A DNA stretch of 64,000 nucleotides, from the NCBI RefSeq assembly GCF_030159955.1, contig NZ_BSNK01000002.1, positions 992,001 to 1,056,000 of the forward strand, given 5' to 3'. The translations under genes were made by a program, and so were the position numbers. Position 1 is the stretch's first letter; each line of letters opens with the position of its first letter. Of the stretch, positions 46,060-54,881 are shown in pieces. Origin of the DNA: Algimonas ampicilliniresistens (lineage in GTDB: Bacteria > Pseudomonadota > Alphaproteobacteria > Caulobacterales > Maricaulaceae). The notes beneath the pieces are model-generated. The model did not search any database. It had not been told where the DNA came from and worked only from the letters and a program-made list of their open reading frames with translations.

Positions 46060-46920
46060 GTGACAGACCTTAGCGACTTTGAGCGTGCCGCCAACGATGC
46101 CTTGCTAATACGGCTCATATCGGCCGAGACGGACATTGAAGCCGCTGCGACGGATTTGGAGCGGACAACCATTCTGCGCGAATGGGTCTATGCCAACACG
46201 AATTTTGCCCTGCATACATACCAGACCTTCAACATTGTCAAAGACTGGCACAAGCTCGTCCACCCCAGAGACGGGACGGTCTCTGTCGGCGCTCATATAG
46301 GTGCGCATATCCGTAATGAAGTCGGCGATATGTGCGGCCATATCGCGTGGGTTCTGCAACGGGTTTACGAGCTATGGGGTTATGAGGCGGGCATAGGGGA
46401 CTGGAGTGTTCCGGGCTTGGTCAGTCACACCTATACGGTTGTGAAAATCAAGAGCGAAAGTGAATGGGTCTGGCAAATTCAGGACTCAACCTATGATTTT
46501 GCCATCCTGCAGAACGACAGGCCAATCGACATCATTAAGGTGCTCGCCGAGTTGTGTGCTGGGCAAGCCGACGCTCTCACAGTGAAAACCGGATCGAGCC
46601 ATCGGTCGCGGAAAGTCCTGCTACACCCTGAAGAGATCGACAATGTGAGCGAGAACCCTAATTTCTACGTCTCCAGCACGCCAAAACATGCTGGCGACAC
46701 ACTGCTGGTGTTCGAATCGGGGGAGAAGTGGGCCGATATCAGTCAGGGCGATTTGGGCCGTCAGATCGGCAAATACATCGCCGATAGTTTCGGCTTGCCA
46801 GCTGACGCGATTTACGCGATGATTCTGTTCGAGACTATGCCGACCGAGGAAATAACCTCCTTGGCGGGCGAAATGCTCCGCCTGCTATTTGAAAAAACCG
46901 GTTACAAATCACCCACTTAA
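46060..46920 (+). CDS. Transglutaminase-like cytoplasmic protein
   Basis: This is a 286-residue protein with the Cys-His-Asp pattern of the transglutaminase/peptidase superfamily. Cys92 lies in DMCGHIAWVL at the start of a helix, His123 in VSHTYTVVKI, and Asp142 in WQIQDSTYDF. No signal peptide or transmembrane helix is visible. The start is a GTG at 46060 with only a weak ribosome binding site, so it may be off by a few codons. The next gene begins close by and may be coupled. The context is polysaccharide decoration. Activity could be proteolysis, amide transfer or a non-catalytic role. Confidence 0.65.
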   Translation: MTDLSDFERAANDALLIRLISAETDIEAAATDLERTTILREWVYANTNFALHTYQTFNIVKDWHKLVHPRDGTVSVGAHIGAHIRNEVGDMCGHIAWVLQRVYELWGYEAGIGDWSVPGLVSHTYTVVKIKSESEWVWQIQDSTYDFAILQNDRPIDIIKVLAELCAGQADALTVKTGSSHRSRKVLLHPEEIDNVSENPNFYVSSTPKHAGDTLLVFESGEKWADISQGDLGRQIGKYIADSFGLPADAIYAMILFETMPTEEITSLAGEMLRLLFEKTGYKSPT

Positions 46921-46966
46921 ATTTTATTTTTTCTGCGGCGACCAGACAGGCAAACGGAGCGCGACA

Positions 46967-49114
46967 TTGACCAAACGTATTGGCATCCTACTCGGCGGGT
47001 TTGTCATCGTTGCAACGGCGTTCTGTGCAGTCTTGTGGTCAGTTCTATGGTTGGACAATCAGTCGAAAGGCGCAGAGGCTCGTGTTTTCATCGACACAAT
47101 ATCCGAGGAGCCTAGGGCGCTGCTGGCCGAGGTCGCCGATTTACAGACGATATTGGAGCTCTACAATCCCAACTCGACCCTAATCGATAATACGCGCTTT
47201 GCGCTGTTCGATATCGAGATGACGGCGACCACACCGTTCAGATATATTGTCTGGGCCGGATATACTCGGTATGACGAGGCCGGTGAGATTACGGCTGTGC
47301 GTGATAGTCACTACCAGCTTCTGACCACGCGGCAGCCCGAACCCGGTAGCGATCCCCATGAGCTCTACCGCGAGCTCTATTCCAACGTCCTGCAACTCCC
47401 TGATGTCGAGACTTTCACCATTTCGCTCGGCGTCAACCAGTCTAAACGGGACAATAAAGCAAAGTTCATGCAGGACATTGGCCTGCGCGACGTCAAAGTC
47501 TTCGGTAAGGACGTCGACCGGCAATTCGTTCCGACACAAACCGGACACGCCCTTACCCGCACCCCGATCACTTTGAACGGCAAGCAGGTCGGCGAACGCC
47601 ATGCTGTGGAGTTTCCCGCTCTCGCTCGGCCGCGCGCCGACATTGTGAATCGTGGCTTTTTGCACGAGATTGCCGACGTGAAGAGCATTACCCTAGTCTC
47701 CCGCGATCATAGCTTAAAACCATTAGCCCAAGGGGAGCGATATTTTTTAGGCACTATGGCCCCACAAGCCTTCGGGCTGACACTGAATAGCGGCGAGACG
47801 CGCGTCGTGTCGTTTACAGGGGCGGACGGGGTTCAGATGGAGTTTGGCGCTGACGGTAAGCTTCGGCTGACGGTATATAGCTACAATCTTCGCGAACGAA
47901 CGACGCGAGGATCAGATAGTAGCCCTGATGAAAACGGAACACGCGAACATGTCAATCATGGCGTTACGAGCTCACTCCCTTCTTCAAATGTTGTCATGCA
48001 AATTGTCACGAGTGACACGATCGCATTCCCGACTTTGCAGCCAAGCGGCTACTTAGCGAGCTTCGCGATTACAGAGCACGCCGACTATAATGGAATCGAG
48101 CAAGATAATCTGGTTATGTATGGCAATCTTGAAGGTCGGTATGAGGCCGGATCTGGCTTCATCGGTCACGGTGTCCCCGTCACTAAAACCATGTTCCCGA
48201 CTGGGAACGACGCCGAACTCAGCATTGCAAATTCTGAGACGGGCGAAACTTTTATGATCCGCCAGTCCAATGTTGAGGATCATGACGACTACCGCCAGCA
48301 GCTATTGGAATATGCTCAATACGGTACGGTTGACATAGGGCTGCATTGCGGTGGTCTGATGCGAAAGCAGGGTAAGACAACCGAAGGCATCACGGAAGTC
48401 GTGACGGATATGACGCGGATGTTTGGTTCAAACATTTGGGTCGATCACGGAGGGCGCGAATGCTTGTGGGAGTCGGGTTGGGATCCAGATTCTGTCGCCT
48501 ATGTTTTACCCGCGCTAAAGTCTAACGACTTTCGGTTTTTGAATGTCCGCGATGACAAGTTTGGGAGCAAGCTCACTCTCGTAGAGGACGGTCAACCGGG
48601 TAATATTCTGTTTCGTGCGCCGGGGTTCGACGATGATGTGAGCGATGATTGGGTGCCCTATCACTTTACCACCAGCGATTTTGTCCCCTCCGCCCAGACG
48701 TTCTCAGCAGAGTTTTTAGACTCCATGATCGCGGAACGATCGTTTCAGAACATTCACGCCTATCTGCCTATTTCAACCCTAACGGTGCGCGATGGCATGC
48801 TGGTAAAGCACGATTGGTTCGAACCCGGATTGGCTGAGTTAGCGGATCGGCGGGATCGGGGTGACATCTTTTTGGCGACCGTAGAAGACTTGCTGGACCA
48901 TGTGCTTTTCGTGCGTGCGCTGGAAGTCCACGCGGTCGGTGACACCCTCCACGTGGCGGGCGCGGACGCGCAGACGCTACGTGAGCGTCAACCCACCATC
49001 GCCTTAATTCCATTCGGCGAAGCTGTTTTGGTCAGCCAGCCAGCCCTCATTCCGGACATGCCGTTTGCCTCTCGCGAGGATGCGGGCGTGACTTATCTCT
49101 ATCCAGAACAATGA
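46967..49114 (+). CDS. Membrane-anchored protein with polysaccharide-deacetylase-like features
   Basis: This is a 715-residue protein with one N-terminal transmembrane helix (about residues 3-25) and a large, probably periplasmic, domain. The second half contains a strand FAITEHADYNG, then GHGVPVTKTMFPT, YGTVDIGLHCGG and GSNIWVDHGGRE. Their order and spacing recall NodB-type (beta/alpha) barrel deacetylases, though the TFDDG motif is not recognisable. I therefore give this as a resemblance, not an assignment. The TTG start at 46967 is preferred because GGAG lies 7 bp upstream. An in-frame TTG at 46889 would overlap the preceding gene. Confidence 0.55.
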   Translation: MTKRIGILLGGFVIVATAFCAVLWSVLWLDNQSKGAEARVFIDTISEEPRALLAEVADLQTILELYNPNSTLIDNTRFALFDIEMTATTPFRYIVWAGYTRYDEAGEITAVRDSHYQLLTTRQPEPGSDPHELYRELYSNVLQLPDVETFTISLGVNQSKRDNKAKFMQDIGLRDVKVFGKDVDRQFVPTQTGHALTRTPITLNGKQVGERHAVEFPALARPRADIVNRGFLHEIADVKSITLVSRDHSLKPLAQGERYFLGTMAPQAFGLTLNSGETRVVSFTGADGVQMEFGADGKLRLTVYSYNLRERTTRGSDSSPDENGTREHVNHGVTSSLPSSNVVMQIVTSDTIAFPTLQPSGYLASFAITEHADYNGIEQDNLVMYGNLEGRYEAGSGFIGHGVPVTKTMFPTGNDAELSIANSETGETFMIRQSNVEDHDDYRQQLLEYAQYGTVDIGLHCGGLMRKQGKTTEGITEVVTDMTRMFGSNIWVDHGGRECLWESGWDPDSVAYVLPALKSNDFRFLNVRDDKFGSKLTLVEDGQPGNILFRAPGFDDDVSDDWVPYHFTTSDFVPSAQTFSAEFLDSMIAERSFQNIHAYLPISTLTVRDGMLVKHDWFEPGLAELADRRDRGDIFLATVEDLLDHVLFVRALEVHAVGDTLHVAGADAQTLRERQPTIALIPFGEAVLVSQPALIPDMPFASREDAGVTYLYPEQ

Positions 49115-49216
49115 CTGGTCTCGTCTCTATGGAATTGGTAAGATAAAGAGCGGTATGGGGAACCGGCCGCGGTTTGCTACGACTTAAAAACGATTTTCAA
49201 ACTTCTAGGCCCTTCG

Positions 49217-50818
49217 ATGAAATACCGATTGATCGCATGCCTCGCATTGCTTCTCGCCGCGTGCGGGGGCGGGGGCGGGGGCGGGGACCAAGCAAGCGTT
49301 CCGATTGCAGGGAGCGGCGAAACCGTCAGCGCTGCAGACTTCGAGCTATCAAATGCCAACCGCGTCGTCTCCAGTCTGTCCAGCGACGATCTGCGCGTGC
49401 TCGTTAATGTCGAGGAGCTGGGCAACCGTTTCGCCGACCTTGGCAACGACGCGAAGATCGGGCTGATGAAAGAATGGCTGGGCGAAGAACTCAATCTCGT
49501 CATCGCGCGCGGCGAGCAGAACCTGCTTAAGACGGTCGAGCTGGCCGTCGTCTCGGTCGAGGACATGAACGAATACGGTAGTTCGGATGAGCCATTCGAA
49601 CTGATCGCGTTGATCAACCTGGTGCCGGACGGCGACCAGTTGGTCGTCCAGACGGCCGAGTCTAACCTGCGCGCGCTGGAGCCAGCTTTGCGCGCAATTA
49701 CCTTGTCATTGGAGTCAGAGGATGGCGGGGTTATCAAAGACGCCGATTTCCTGACCAATTATGTCGATACCTACTATCTGGTTGAAGGGCAGCCGCAGCA
49801 ATTCTTCTTCGAAAGCTTGGTTCTTTCCGAGGCGGTCGATCACAATTACTACATTGTCGATCAGCGCAACCTTCCCTTCAAGACCACAGCCCGCAACCGT
49901 TATGTTGAGCTGTTCCCGCAGGCCGGCGATGCGGGCACCTATTCCATGCGGATCAACATGTATACGAGCGAGAACGAGTATATCGGCCGCCATGCCGTCA
50001 ACCTAATCGTGTCTCCGCCGACCTGCGAAGTTCAGACGGATCTGAACGCGCTAACCATCGGCCACAGTGTCTCGACGTCTTGGCCTGTCCTGTTCGCCGA
50101 TCGGATGCGTAATCTGGAAACGGTCGACCTGACGATGAACGGCACGCAGGAATTCGTTTGGCGGCTGCCAGGGACAGATGAGAGTATCTATGAAGGTGTG
50201 TTCACGGAATCGAGCTCGGCCTTCAATCTATACAATATCCTGCGCACGGGTGAAAATCCGCCCGGATACGATCCAGTCGCGTCAAAGCAGCATGTTCGCA
50301 GCCCGTTCGTATTCAAGAACGAGGCCGGAGACTTCGCCGTCGATATGGCGCGCTACAAGCGTGACGTTCTGGGCGGAAAAGATATCGATCTAGTTATCAT
50401 TAATCTGGGCGACAATGACGCGTGGGGCGCGAACCTGGAAACTTGGGAAACGCGTATGGAGCGGGTCCGCAATGATGCCAATACATTGATCGACCACGTT
50501 AAGGAGCTCGGGCCCGATGTCGTCGTGGGCTATATGATGCCACTTAATTACAGTCATAACCAAAATAATTGGAAGCTCGATTACAAAGGTCGATACGACT
50601 ATTGGGAACAGAAGCAGAAGCGTCATATGTTTATCAAGACCATCCGGGCTTTGGAGGCAGAACGGGGCGACTTCTCGGTCATTCCAACTGATTTCTCGCT
50701 CGATGGCGCCAACGATTACCCGAACTTTAGCGCGCTGCATCCGCCGACGGATCCGACACGCGACTATGTCGAACAACTCGTCGCCTGGTCCCTGCACCAT
50801 GGTTGTGCGCCGCAGTAA
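49217..50818 (+). CDS. SGNH-hydrolase-like lipoprotein with polyglycine linker
   Basis: This is a 533-residue predicted lipoprotein: signal peptide, lipobox LAAC with Cys16, then seven glycines. The first 265 residues of the mature protein are unrecognised. From about 278 an SGNH-like domain is suggested by TIGHSVS (Ser284, with GHS instead of GDS), IINLGDNDAW (block III, Asn400) and FSALHPP (His508). This fits a carbohydrate esterase or an acyl transferase on the outer face of a membrane. It stands directly before the dlt-like genes (186-bp gap), so it may act on the same polymer. Confidence 0.65.
   Translation: MKYRLIACLALLLAACGGGGGGGDQASVPIAGSGETVSAADFELSNANRVVSSLSSDDLRVLVNVEELGNRFADLGNDAKIGLMKEWLGEELNLVIARGEQNLLKTVELAVVSVEDMNEYGSSDEPFELIALINLVPDGDQLVVQTAESNLRALEPALRAITLSLESEDGGVIKDADFLTNYVDTYYLVEGQPQQFFFESLVLSEAVDHNYYIVDQRNLPFKTTARNRYVELFPQAGDAGTYSMRINMYTSENEYIGRHAVNLIVSPPTCEVQTDLNALTIGHSVSTSWPVLFADRMRNLETVDLTMNGTQEFVWRLPGTDESIYEGVFTESSSAFNLYNILRTGENPPGYDPVASKQHVRSPFVFKNEAGDFAVDMARYKRDVLGGKDIDLVIINLGDNDAWGANLETWETRMERVRNDANTLIDHVKELGPDVVVGYMMPLNYSHNQNNWKLDYKGRYDYWEQKQKRHMFIKTIRALEAERGDFSVIPTDFSLDGANDYPNFSALHPPTDPTRDYVEQLVAWSLHHGCAPQ
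49265..49286 (+). repeat. GGGGGC microsatellite encoding polyglycine
   Basis: Three tandem GGGGGC units plus GGGG lie inside the lipoprotein gene, just after the lipidated Cys codon. Each unit equals two Gly codons, so copy-number change alters linker length without a frameshift. Confidence 0.7.
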
Positions 50819-51004
50819 GGCCGTATTACTGCCTCTTACTGGTAATGTGCGGGGTTCGGTCTATGAGCCCGATGAAAGTGTCTGAGTCGGTTAGCCATGA
50901 ATCGCTTGCGCGCTGCGGGAAGCGCGTTGCCGGGCGTATGTGCCTTTCATTGGGGAACGGAAGTGCTAAAGAGTAACGAAACCGCACCAGATTAGCGCCT
51001 AACC

Positions 51005-52603
51005 ATGACACAGTTTGAAACTCTAAACGAGGCTGCAGACAATCTGTGCCTTCGTATCCATTCGGTTGCCCAACGTCACGGTAAGCTTGATGCGCTCTGG
51101 GTAAAGGGCAAGACGCTCAGCTATGCGGAGCTCCACTCTCGTGCGTGTGCAATCGCCAATGCATTACGGTCCCACGGAATTAAAGAGGGTGATAGGGTAG
51201 CTCTGTTTTCCCACCGCACAGAGATGCTCTACATCTCCGTTTTAGGCGTACTCTACGCCGGAGCGACCTATGTCGCGATGAACCCGCGCTATCCCGCAGC
51301 GCGCAACCGTATGATCTTGGAGCTCTCAGGAGCGCGGGGCTTGATAATCGCCGAAGCACTACTGTCCGATGCGCCGGATTTGACGGACGGCCTGAACGAC
51401 CTGCGTGTCGTAATCGCGCCAGAATCTGAGACGGGTCGCGGACTTGGTTCGCTGACCACTATTGGCAAGGAGGGTCTGACCGAAACAGATAGGCCTGCGT
51501 TGCACGATGTAGACTCAGATAGCCTCGCCTACATTATGTTCACGTCAGGCAGCACGGGCAAACCCAAAGGCGTGCCGATCAGCCACGGCAATGTTATCGA
51601 CTACGTCACCAATGTGGTTGCGTTGGGCGGGCCCGTTGAACCAGGAGAAAAGGTCATTCAGCTTGCCGACGTAACGTTCGACATTTCTGTCCACGACATG
51701 TTTTACGCTTGGACGCAGGGCGCTTCGATAATCTCTATTCCGGAAAATTCCGGCCTTATGGCCACGCGTTTTGTCGAGGAGCACGGCATCACCCATTGGT
51801 TCTCGGTCCCGTCTACGGCAAGACTGCTAGGTGAGGCGGGCGTGCTGAAACCTGGCAGCCTTTCTACCATTCGATGCTCGTTCTTCTGCGGAGAACCGCT
51901 TATTGCATCCGTCGCAACGCGCTGGCGCGAAGCGGTCGGCGACGAACCGGTCTACAATCTCTACGGCCCGACCGAGGGCACAGTGGCAATTTCAGGCCGC
52001 CGTTTCAGGACTGAGGATTTCGATCCGCACGAAGTCGTGTCACTCGGCACAGTATTTGGTGACAATCGGATGGAGCTGTTCGATCCGGAAACCAACGCCG
52101 CTCTTACCGACCCGTCCGCTATTGGTGAAATCTGCCTTTCAGGTGCCCAGATTACGCCGGGCTATTGGCGCAACGACGGGCTCAATGCGCAGCGATTCTT
52201 CACCGACGATTGCGGTCGACGTTGGTACAAGACTGGCGATCTTGGTCTTCTGACGGATGATAAGGGTCTCGTCTTTTCGGGACGGGTTGATCATCAGGTC
52301 AAGATCCGAGGATACCGGGTTGAGCTATCGGAGATCGAGGGCGTGATCCGGGAGTCGACTGGCGCGGGTTCCGTCGCGGTGCTGCCATGGCCGTTATCCA
52401 GCGACGGCGCGCCGCTAGGTTGCGTCGCCTTTCTGCCGATGGCAGAATCGGACGTGCTACGCGCGAGTATCCGCAAGGCCTGCGACGAAAAACTGCCCGA
52501 CTATATGAGGCCATCAGAGGTTTATTTCTTGGACGAGTTGCCCCGCAATGCCAATGGTAAGACCGACTACAAGGCGTTGGAAAAGAGCCCGCTTCTTTTC
52601 TAA
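51005..52603 (+). CDS. DltA-like amino acid adenylation enzyme
   Basis: This is a 532-residue stand-alone adenylation protein that should activate an amino acid with ATP and load it on a carrier protein. The core motifs are MFTSGSTGKPKGVPISH (178-194), YGPTEGTVA (320-328), YKTGDLG, GRVDHQVKIRGYRVEL and the C-terminal NANGKTDYK (Lys519). The segment FFCGEPL (Cys295) matches the FCGE motif of D-alanine-activating DltA. By alignment to the phenylalanine-activating reference, I read the pocket as D-I-H-S-F-C-L-V-A, against D-L-M-S-L-C-T-V-A for DltA. The substrate is thus likely D-alanine or a related small amino acid. It is the first gene of a dlt-like run. Confidence 0.85.
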   Translation: MTQFETLNEAADNLCLRIHSVAQRHGKLDALWVKGKTLSYAELHSRACAIANALRSHGIKEGDRVALFSHRTEMLYISVLGVLYAGATYVAMNPRYPAARNRMILELSGARGLIIAEALLSDAPDLTDGLNDLRVVIAPESETGRGLGSLTTIGKEGLTETDRPALHDVDSDSLAYIMFTSGSTGKPKGVPISHGNVIDYVTNVVALGGPVEPGEKVIQLADVTFDISVHDMFYAWTQGASIISIPENSGLMATRFVEEHGITHWFSVPSTARLLGEAGVLKPGSLSTIRCSFFCGEPLIASVATRWREAVGDEPVYNLYGPTEGTVAISGRRFRTEDFDPHEVVSLGTVFGDNRMELFDPETNAALTDPSAIGEICLSGAQITPGYWRNDGLNAQRFFTDDCGRRWYKTGDLGLLTDDKGLVFSGRVDHQVKIRGYRVELSEIEGVIRESTGAGSVAVLPWPLSSDGAPLGCVAFLPMAESDVLRASIRKACDEKLPDYMRPSEVYFLDELPRNANGKTDYKALEKSPLLF

Positions 52604-52698
52604 ACTATGCAAGCTGTAATCCTGCGCAGCCTATGGCTGTGCTTGTGGCCAGATAAAGCTTATGCCATAGAAAGCGCTCTATTTTCCTTGGGTCGGCG

Positions 52699-52718
52699 AA
52701 GGGACGTGGCAGTCCCTT
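52699..52718 (+). other. Hairpin with short T-rich tail between dltA-like and carrier genes
   Basis: AAGGGAC-N6-GTCCCTT is a perfect 7-bp stem followed by TATT, in the 182-bp gap before the carrier-protein gene. It could reduce read-through and set the ratio of the two products. Confidence 0.4.
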
Positions 52719-52785
52719 TATTGCACCGAACCTCTTTGAAGACCGCGCATTGGGCCGCTCTCGTCCCTTATCTAGGATAATTCGC

Positions 52786-53025
52786 ATGACCACTCTCTCC
52801 AAGATCGAGAGCATTTTCCGCGACACTTTCGAGGACGACACGCTCGTCATCACGCACGCGACCAAAGCCGACGATATCGATGAGTGGGATTCACTGACTC
52901 ATGTCGGGCTGATTTTGACCATTGAGGCGGCTTTTGAGACGCGCTTCAATACGACCGAGATCGCCAGCTTGCAGAATGTCGGCGACCTCGTAACACTTCT
53001 GGAAAATCGGGGGGCGGCGGCCTGA
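52786..53025 (+). CDS. Acyl carrier protein (DltC-like)
   Basis: This is a 79-residue carrier protein. The phosphopantetheine site is Ser36 in DEWDSLTHVGLI, the D-S-L motif at the start of helix 2. Length, acidity and the helix pattern fit a single ACP domain. It follows the DltA-like gene and precedes an acetyltransferase and an MBOAT gene, so it is the probable acceptor of the activated amino acid. The ATG at 52786 is chosen; the frame continues 12 codons upstream without a better start. Confidence 0.88.
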   Translation: MTTLSKIESIFRDTFEDDTLVITHATKADDIDEWDSLTHVGLILTIEAAFETRFNTTEIASLQNVGDLVTLLENRGAAA

Positions 53026-53061
53026 TTGCATAGGGTTCCAACCTTGCAGGGGGCACAAGTT

Positions 53062-53643
53062 ATGTTGATACCAGCTCGGCAACATCTGGACACGGCTGCC
53101 TGTGCCGAGCGGATTTATCAGTCACTCGACAGGTTCTACGACCGTCTGCCTCTCACACATAACCAGCTAATCGAAATTCTCGGCTTAGAACTTTCCGAGG
53201 ACGGAACCGAAGTGGAGCACAGCTACGTCATTGGTAATAAAACTACTGACGCATTCGCTTCGGTCTATCCTCTTGACGAGCTCAAGGCCCGCCAGATGGG
53301 CAGCACTTTTCATCTAATGCGCGCGACGCCTGTGTCAGAGCAAAAGGCCATGCGCGCAGAATTGAGTGCACACCAAAAACGCGTTCAATCCGATGTGCAA
53401 GATTCCGACGTACCCACGACCTATCTCGCCCGCATCGCAGTTGCCAAGGATCGGCGGGGGCAAGGTCTCGGCAGGGCGATTTTGCAGGGGATGCGTAACG
53501 AAGGGCTCATCGAAGGTGCGATGGCGCTGCACGTCGCGGCGGACAACACGCCCGCGATCGGTTTCTACCGTAAGCTCGGCCTAGAATTCGTAGGTGAAAG
53601 CGACAAGCCATTCCGGCTGATGGTGGGCACTCTTGTTCTCTAG
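53062..53643 (+). CDS. GNAT-family N-acetyltransferase in the dlt-like cluster
   Basis: This is a 193-residue protein. The acetyl-CoA-binding motif A reads RIAVAKDRRGQGLGRAIL (R-x-x-G-x-G), followed by ALHVAADNTPAIGFYRKLGLEFVG, typical of GNAT enzymes. The N-terminal half is a long family-specific extension. The start at 53062 has AGGGGG about 9 bp upstream. Its place between the carrier protein and the MBOAT suggests that it acetylates the amino group of the activated amino acid or a sugar amine. The substrate is inference from position. Confidence 0.82.
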   Translation: MLIPARQHLDTAACAERIYQSLDRFYDRLPLTHNQLIEILGLELSEDGTEVEHSYVIGNKTTDAFASVYPLDELKARQMGSTFHLMRATPVSEQKAMRAELSAHQKRVQSDVQDSDVPTTYLARIAVAKDRRGQGLGRAILQGMRNEGLIEGAMALHVAADNTPAIGFYRKLGLEFVGESDKPFRLMVGTLVL

Positions 53644-53675
53644 TGCCCCAAGGCCGAAACGTGGAGTCGTAAGGT

Positions 53676-54881
53676 TTGCCTGATTTGGCCTTTATACCTG
53701 ATCCCATCAATGTCGCCTCGTTCGAGTTCGCGCTGATCGTGCTGGTCGTGCTGCTCATCCGTCTGGTGGGCGGTGAGCGGACCTTGCCTTACACGCTTGC
53801 CGCGACGGGCCTTTTTATGGCCGCGACATGGATCGACATGAAGGCACTGATGGTGCTGATCGCAGCCCTCGTGCCGCACTATTTTATTATACGTTATTTC
53901 TGGGGGCAGCCGGAGCGGGCGCGGGGTCACGTGCTGACCGCCGCAATCCTTTGGCAGATCGCTGTGCTGACCTCGACCAAGATCACGGGTCTCAGCGTGC
54001 AGTGGGGCATATATGGCGTGATTGGTCTGTCTTACATGACCTTCCGCCAGATAGGCCTATTGCTGTCAGCGGCACGCCAGAGCGCGCCTTTCCGGTCTAT
54101 CGATTGGCTGTCATTCATGCTCAACCCGTTCACCCTCGTGGCCGGGCCAATCCAGTCCTGGGGCGAGCATGTCGACCAATATACCGATACGAAGTCGCAA
54201 ACGCGCCAAAGTCGGATCACGGCTGCGCATCTCATCGCGACAGGTCTGATCAAAATTACCGTGCTGGCACCGATCTTCGCTGGGCAAGACGATTTTGCCA
54301 AACTGGCGACAGCTAACGCCGACGCGCTTGACTGGTTCATCAGCTATTTCAGCTACTATATTTTCCTCTATCTCGACTTCTCCGGCTATGTCGACGTGGT
54401 CATGGGGTGCGGAATTTTGTGCGGCTACAAATTGCCTGAGAACTTCAATAGACCTTATCTATCGACCAATTTCCAAGACTTCTGGAACCGCTGGCACATG
54501 ACTTTAGGTGTCTGGTTTCAAGCCCATGTCTTCACACCCATGCTGGTTACACTTCAGCGGTCGCGCCGTTTCAAGAGCACGCACACCTCAATCGTGCTGG
54601 CCTTGGTGGCGGTCTTCCTTCTGATCGGTGTCTGGCATGGGATTGCGTGGAACTACGCGCTGTTCGGGGTCATTCATGCATTGGGCGTTGTTGGAACTTA
54701 TATGCTAGGACGCAGGCGTTTGAAGCTCAAGAAGGCGGGTAAGCTACGCGAGCTCTCTGATGGCATGGCCAAGCTCTCTTTTGGCGTGCGGTTGGTCGCC
54801 TTTCAGATCTTCGTCGCAGGGACGTTCGTCTTGCTGAACAACGATGTTTCCACTGTATGGGAGGCCTTAATCCGTGGCTGA
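53676..54881 (+). CDS. MBOAT-family O-acyltransferase (DltB/AlgI-like)
   Basis: This is a 401-residue polytopic membrane protein of the MBOAT family, which moves acyl groups across the membrane from a carrier thioester. Conserved regions are FMLNPFTLVAGPIQ, FSGYVDVVMGCG, NFNRPYLSTNFQDFWNRWH and the catalytic His321 in IGVWHGIAWN. The C-terminus ends VWEALIRG and carries no Tyr-containing acyl-shuttle hexapeptide, unlike MBOATs with that motif fused. The start is a TTG at 53676 behind GGAG and AAGG. The next microprotein gene overlaps its end by 8 bp. Confidence 0.92.
   Translation: MPDLAFIPDPINVASFEFALIVLVVLLIRLVGGERTLPYTLAATGLFMAATWIDMKALMVLIAALVPHYFIIRYFWGQPERARGHVLTAAILWQIAVLTSTKITGLSVQWGIYGVIGLSYMTFRQIGLLLSAARQSAPFRSIDWLSFMLNPFTLVAGPIQSWGEHVDQYTDTKSQTRQSRITAAHLIATGLIKITVLAPIFAGQDDFAKLATANADALDWFISYFSYYIFLYLDFSGYVDVVMGCGILCGYKLPENFNRPYLSTNFQDFWNRWHMTLGVWFQAHVFTPMLVTLQRSRRFKSTHTSIVLALVAVFLLIGVWHGIAWNYALFGVIHALGVVGTYMLGRRRLKLKKAGKLRELSDGMAKLSFGVRLVAFQIFVAGTFVLLNNDVSTVWEALIRG

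Noticed and set aside
45881-46063. Short rightward frame of 60 codons
   Set aside because: No ribosome binding site, no family similarity and it overlaps the better-supported transglutaminase-like start region.
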